A stretch of 64,000 bases of DNA from Pseudeuparius sepicola (lineage: Eukaryota > Arthropoda > Insecta > Coleoptera > Anthribidae), in contig OY987308.1 of assembly GCA_963920635.1 (NCBI GenBank), positions 26,102,096 through 26,166,095 of the forward strand, given 5' to 3'. Below are positions 59,901 to 64,000 of the stretch, piece by piece. The position numbers and the translations under genes were made by a program. Within the stretch, counting starts at the first letter, position 1. Each line of letters starts with the position of its first letter. The notes below the pieces were generated by a model. That model made no database searches, was not told the origin of the DNA, and saw only the letters and a list, made by a program, of their open reading frames with translations.

Positions 59901-62900
59901 TAAAAAAATCGGGGAAACCGCCGTTTTCACTTGCATGACTTTTCTTTTCACGGAAATTACTTTAAGGCCACCTATTCTAACTATCCACGAAGAATCAGAA
60001 TTTGCGAACCTCGTCTTCACCCCTTTCCACCCCCAAGACCGAAAAACGTAAAAAAATCGGGGAAACCGCCGTTTTCACTTGCATGACTTTTCTTTTCACG
60101 GAAATTAGTTTAAGGCCACCTATTCTAACTATCCACAAAGAATCAGAATTTGCGAACCTCGTCTTCACCCTTTTCCACCCCCAAGACCGAAAAACTTAAA
60201 AAAATCGGGAAAACCGCCGTTTTCACTTGCATGACTTTTCTTTTCACGGAAATTAGTTTAAGGCCACCTATTCTAACTATCCACAAAGAATCAGAATTTG
60301 CGAACCTCGTCTTCACCCCTTTCCACCCCCAAGACCGAAAAACTTTAAAAAATCGGGAAAACCGCCGTTTTCACTTGCATGACTTTTCTTTTCAGGGAAA
60401 TTAGTTTAAGGCCACCTATTCTAACTATCCACAAATAATCAGAATTTGCGAACCTCGTCTTCACCCCTTTCCACCCCCAAGACCGAAAAAGTAAAAAAAT
60501 CGGGGAAACCGCCGTTTTCACTTGCATGACTTTTCTTTTCACGGAAATTAGTTTAAGGCCACCTATTCTAACTATCCACGAAGAATCAGAATTTGCGAAC
60601 CTCGTCTTCACCCCTTTCCACCCTCAAGACCGAAAAACGTACAAAAATCGGGGAAACCGCCGTTTTCACTTGCATGACTTTTCTTTTCACGGAAATTAGT
60701 TTAAGGCCACCTATTCTAACTATCCACAAAGAATCAGAATTTGCGAACCTCGTCTTCACCCCTTTCCACCCCCAAGACCGAAAAACTTTAAAAAATCGGG
60801 AAAACCGCCGTTTTCACTTGCATGACTTTTCTTTTCACGGAAATTAGTTTAAGGCCACCTATTCTAACTATCCACAAATAATCAGAATTTGCGAACCTCG
60901 TCTTCACCCTTTTCCACCCCCAAGACCGAAAAACGTAAAAAAATCGGGGAAACCGCCGTTTTCACTTGCATGACTTTTCTTTTCACGGAAATTAGTTTAA
61001 GGCCACCTATTCTAACTATCCACAAAGAATCAGAATTTGCGAACCTCGTCTTCACCCCTTTCCACCCCCAAGACAGAAAAACTTTAAAAAATCGGGAAAA
61101 CCGCCGTTTTCACTTGCATGACTTTTCTTTTCACGGAAATTAGTTTAAGGCCACCTATTCTAACTATCCACAAAGAATCAGAATTTGCGAACCTCGTCTT
61201 CACCCCTTTCCACCCCCAAGACCGAAAAACGTAAAAAAATCGGGGAAACCGCCGTTTTCACTTGCATGACTTTTCTTTTCACGGAAATTAGTTTAAGGCC
61301 ACCTATTCTAACTATCCACAAATAATCAGAATTTGCGAACCTCGTCTTCACCCTTTTCCACCCCCAAGACCGAAAAACGTAAAAAAATCGGGGAAACCGC
61401 CGTTTTCACTTGCATGACTTTTCTTTTCACGGAAATTAGTTTAAGGCCACCTATTCTAACTATCCACAAATAATCAGAATTTGCGAACCTCGTCTTCACC
61501 CTTTTCCACCCCCAAGACCGAAAAACGTAAAAAAATCGGGGAAACCGCCGTTTTCACTTGCATGACTTTTCTTTTCACGGAAATTAGTTTAAGGCCACCT
61601 ATTCTAACTATCCACAAATAATCAGAATTTGCGAACCTCGTCTTCACCCTTTTCCACCCCCAAGACCGAAAAACGTAAAAAAATCGGGGAAACCGCCGTT
61701 TTCACTTGCATGACTTTTCTTTTCACGGAAATTAGTTTAAGGCCACCTATTCTAACTATCCACAAATAATCAGAATTTGCGAACCTCGTCTTCACCCTTT
61801 TCCACCCCCAAGACCGAAAAACGTAAAAAAATCGGGGAAACCGCCGTTTTCACTTGCATGACTTTTCTTTTCACGGAAATTAGTTTAAGGCCACCTATTC
61901 TAACTATCCACAAAGAATCAGAATTTGCGAACCTCGTCTTCACCCCTTTCCACCCCCAAGACAGAAAAACTTTAAAAAATCGGGAAAACCGCCGTTTTCA
62001 CTTGCATGACTTTTCTTTTCACGGAAATTAGTTTAAGGCCACCTATTCTAACTATCCACAAAGAATCAGAATTTGCGAACCTCGTCTTCACCCCTTTCCA
62101 CCCCCAAGACCGAAAAACGTAAAAAAATCGGGGAAACCGCCGTTTTCACTTGCATGACTTTTCTTTTCACGGAAATTAGTTTAAGGCCACCTATTCTAAC
62201 TATCCACAAAGAATCAGAATTTGCGAACCTCGTCTTCACCCCTTTCCACCCCCAAGACCGAAAAACTTTAAAAAATCGGGAAAACCGCCGTTTTCACTTG
62301 CATGACTTTTCTTTTCAGGGAAATTAGTTTAAGGCCACCTATTCTAACTATCCACGAAGAATCAGAATTTGCGAACCTCGTCTTCACCCCTTTCCACCCC
62401 CAAGACCGAAAAACGTAAAAAAATCGGGGAAACCGCCGTTTTCACTTGCATGACTTTTCTTTTCACGGAAATTAGTTTAAGGCCACCTATTCTAACTATC
62501 CACAAATAATCAGAATTTGCGAACCTCGTCTTCACCCCTTTCCACCCCCAAGACCGAAAAACTTTAAAAAATCGGGAAAACCGCCGTTTTCACTTGCATG
62601 ACTTTTCTTTTCACGGAAATTAGTTTAAGGCCACCTATTCTAACTATCCACAAAGAATCAGAATTTGCGAACCTCGTCTTCACCCCTTTCCACCCCCAAG
62701 ACCGAAAAACGTAAAAAAATCGGGAAAACCGCCGTTTTCACTTGCATGACTTTTCTTTTCACGGAAATTAGTTTAAGGCCACCTATTCTAACTATCCACA
62801 AAGAATCAGAATTTGCGAACCTCGTCTTCACCCTTTTCCACCCCCAAGACCGAAAAACTTAAAAAAATCGGGAAAACCGCCGTTTTCACTTGCATGACTT

Positions 62901-64000
62901 TTCTTTTCACGGAAATTAGTTTAAGGCCACCTATTCTAACTATCCACAAAGAATCAGAATTTGCGAACCTCGTCTTCACCCCTTTCCACCCCCAAGACCG
63001 AAAAACCTAAAAAAATCGAGAAAACGGCCGTTTTCACTTGCATGACTTTTATTTTCACGGAAATTAGTTTAAGGCCACCTATTCTAACTATCCACAAAGA
63101 ATCAGAATTTGCGAACCTCGTCTTCACCCCTTTCCACCCCCAAGACCGAAAAACCTAAAAAAATCGGGAAAACGGCCGTTTTCACTTGCATGACTTTTAT
63201 TTTCACGGAAATTAGTTTAAGGCCACCTATTCTAACTATCCACAAAGAATCAGAATTTGCGAACCTCGTCTTCACCCCTTTCCACCCCCAAGACCGAAAA
63301 ACTTTAAAAAATCGGGAAAACCGCCGTTTTCACTTGCATGACTTTTCTTTTCAGGGAAATTAGTTTAAGGCCACCTATTCTAACTATCCACAAATAATCA
63401 GAATTTGCGAACCTCGTCTTCACCCCTTTCCACCCCCAAGACCGAAAAAGTAAAAAAATCGGGGAAACCGCCGTTTTCACTTGCATGACTTTTCTTTTCA
63501 CGGAAATTAGTTTAAGGCCACCTATTCTAACTATCCACAAATAATCAGAATTTGCGAACCTCGTCTTCACCCCTTTCCACCCCCAAGACCGAAAAACGTA
63601 AAAAAATCGGGGAAACCGCCGTTTTCACTTGCATGACTTTTCTTTTCACGGAAATTAGTTTAAGGCCACCTATTCTAACTATCCACGAAGAATCAGAATT
63701 TGCGAACCTCGTCTTCACCCCTTTCCACCCCCAAGACCGAAAAACTTAAAAAAATCGGGAAAACCGCCGTTTTCACTTGCATGACTTTTCTTTTCACGGA
63801 AATTAGTTTAAGGCCACCTATTCTAACTATCCACAAAGAATCAGAAATTGCGAACCTCGTCTTCACCCCTTTCCACCCCCAAGACCGAAAAACCTAAAAA
63901 AATCGGGAAAACGGCCGTTTTCACTTGCATGACTTTTATTTTCACGGAAATTAGTTTAAGGCCACCTATTCTAACTATCCACAAAGAATCAGAATTTGCG
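53992..64000. repeat. 148-bp satellite array (at least 67 copies), continues past window end
   Basis: Landmarks such as gaatttgcgaacctcgtctt repeat every 148 bp (147 in one variant) from about 54080 to the end. Monomers are highly similar and differ at a few recurrent sites: gaagaatc/aaagaatc/aaataatc; the stretch after gaaaaa (cgt, ctt, cct, cttt or gt) coupled to cggggaaacc or cgggaaaac; tttctttt/tttatttt; ccccttt/ccctttt. Rare variants recur at 1,774-1,775-bp and 888-bp distances, showing higher-order amplification. The first monomer is truncated against the palindrome flank. There is no spacer diversity, so it is not CRISPR-like. Confidence 0.97.

Noticed and set aside
54086..63897. Dozens of overlapping 65- to 114-residue open frames in the satellite, one per monomer
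   Set aside because: They begin at TTG rather than ATG, overlap the next unit, rotate frame because 148 is not a multiple of three, and simply mirror monomer similarity on both strands. There is no splice or promoter context.
53992..64000. CRISPR array
   Set aside because: The whole 148-bp unit repeats without unique spacers and the surroundings are eukaryotic genes.
1..64000. Telomeric TTAGG arrays or rRNA genes
   Set aside because: No TTAGG run and no recognisable rRNA sequence is present.

Overview
This window is nuclear DNA from an arthropod, most likely a holometabolous insect. The evidence is spliced genes with short GT-AG introns, insect-type single-copy genes (a futsch/MAP1 giant gene, Hsc70-3/BiP, a PLRG1/Tango4 orthologue), small MITE-like transposons, and several tandem-repeat arrays. 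The species cannot be fixed from the sequence alone, and no bacterial-type features are present.

Layout. 1-4.9 kb: a gene of the AIG1/ADTRP (FAR-17a) membrane-hydrolase family on +, with at least two and probably three alternative first exons and a 178-bp tandem repeat in its intron. 5.2-7.2 kb: PLRG1 (WD40 spliceosome factor) on -, convergent with the previous gene. 8.0-12.3 kb: PDCD2L on +, head to head with PLRG1. Its third intron contains a complete antisense gene, SLC25A32 (mitochondrial folate/FAD carrier). 12.9-15.9 kb: Hsc70-3/BiP, an ER chaperone, with a clear cluster of ER-stress elements in its promoter. 18.5-20.3 kb and 20.9-23.5 kb: two unrelated satellite arrays flanking a GC-rich island that holds exon 1 of futsch. 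20.7-46.4 kb: futsch (MAP1-type microtubule-associated protein, about 3,584 aa), with a 13-kb first intron full of repeats and one 9.4-kb coding exon. 46.4-53.5 kb: futsch 3' region, a MITE, a mariner-like MITE, GC-rich patches that may be 5' exons of an unidentified gene, and a minisatellite. 53.5-53.9 kb: a nearly perfect 372-bp GC-rich palindrome. 53.99 kb to the window end: a 148-bp satellite array (at least 67 copies) with higher-order structure, running off the window.

The protein-coding genes are ordinary conserved housekeeping or neuronal genes with no shared pathway. The less ordinary content is the alternative catalytic-threonine exons of the AIG1-like gene, the 46-residue FEKCDK repeats of futsch, a 180-bp MITE family with 7-bp target-site duplications, and the palindrome next to the 148-bp satellite with its 12-monomer higher-order period. 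All coordinates and splice sites were read by eye; sequence identities are estimates unless exact spacings are given.
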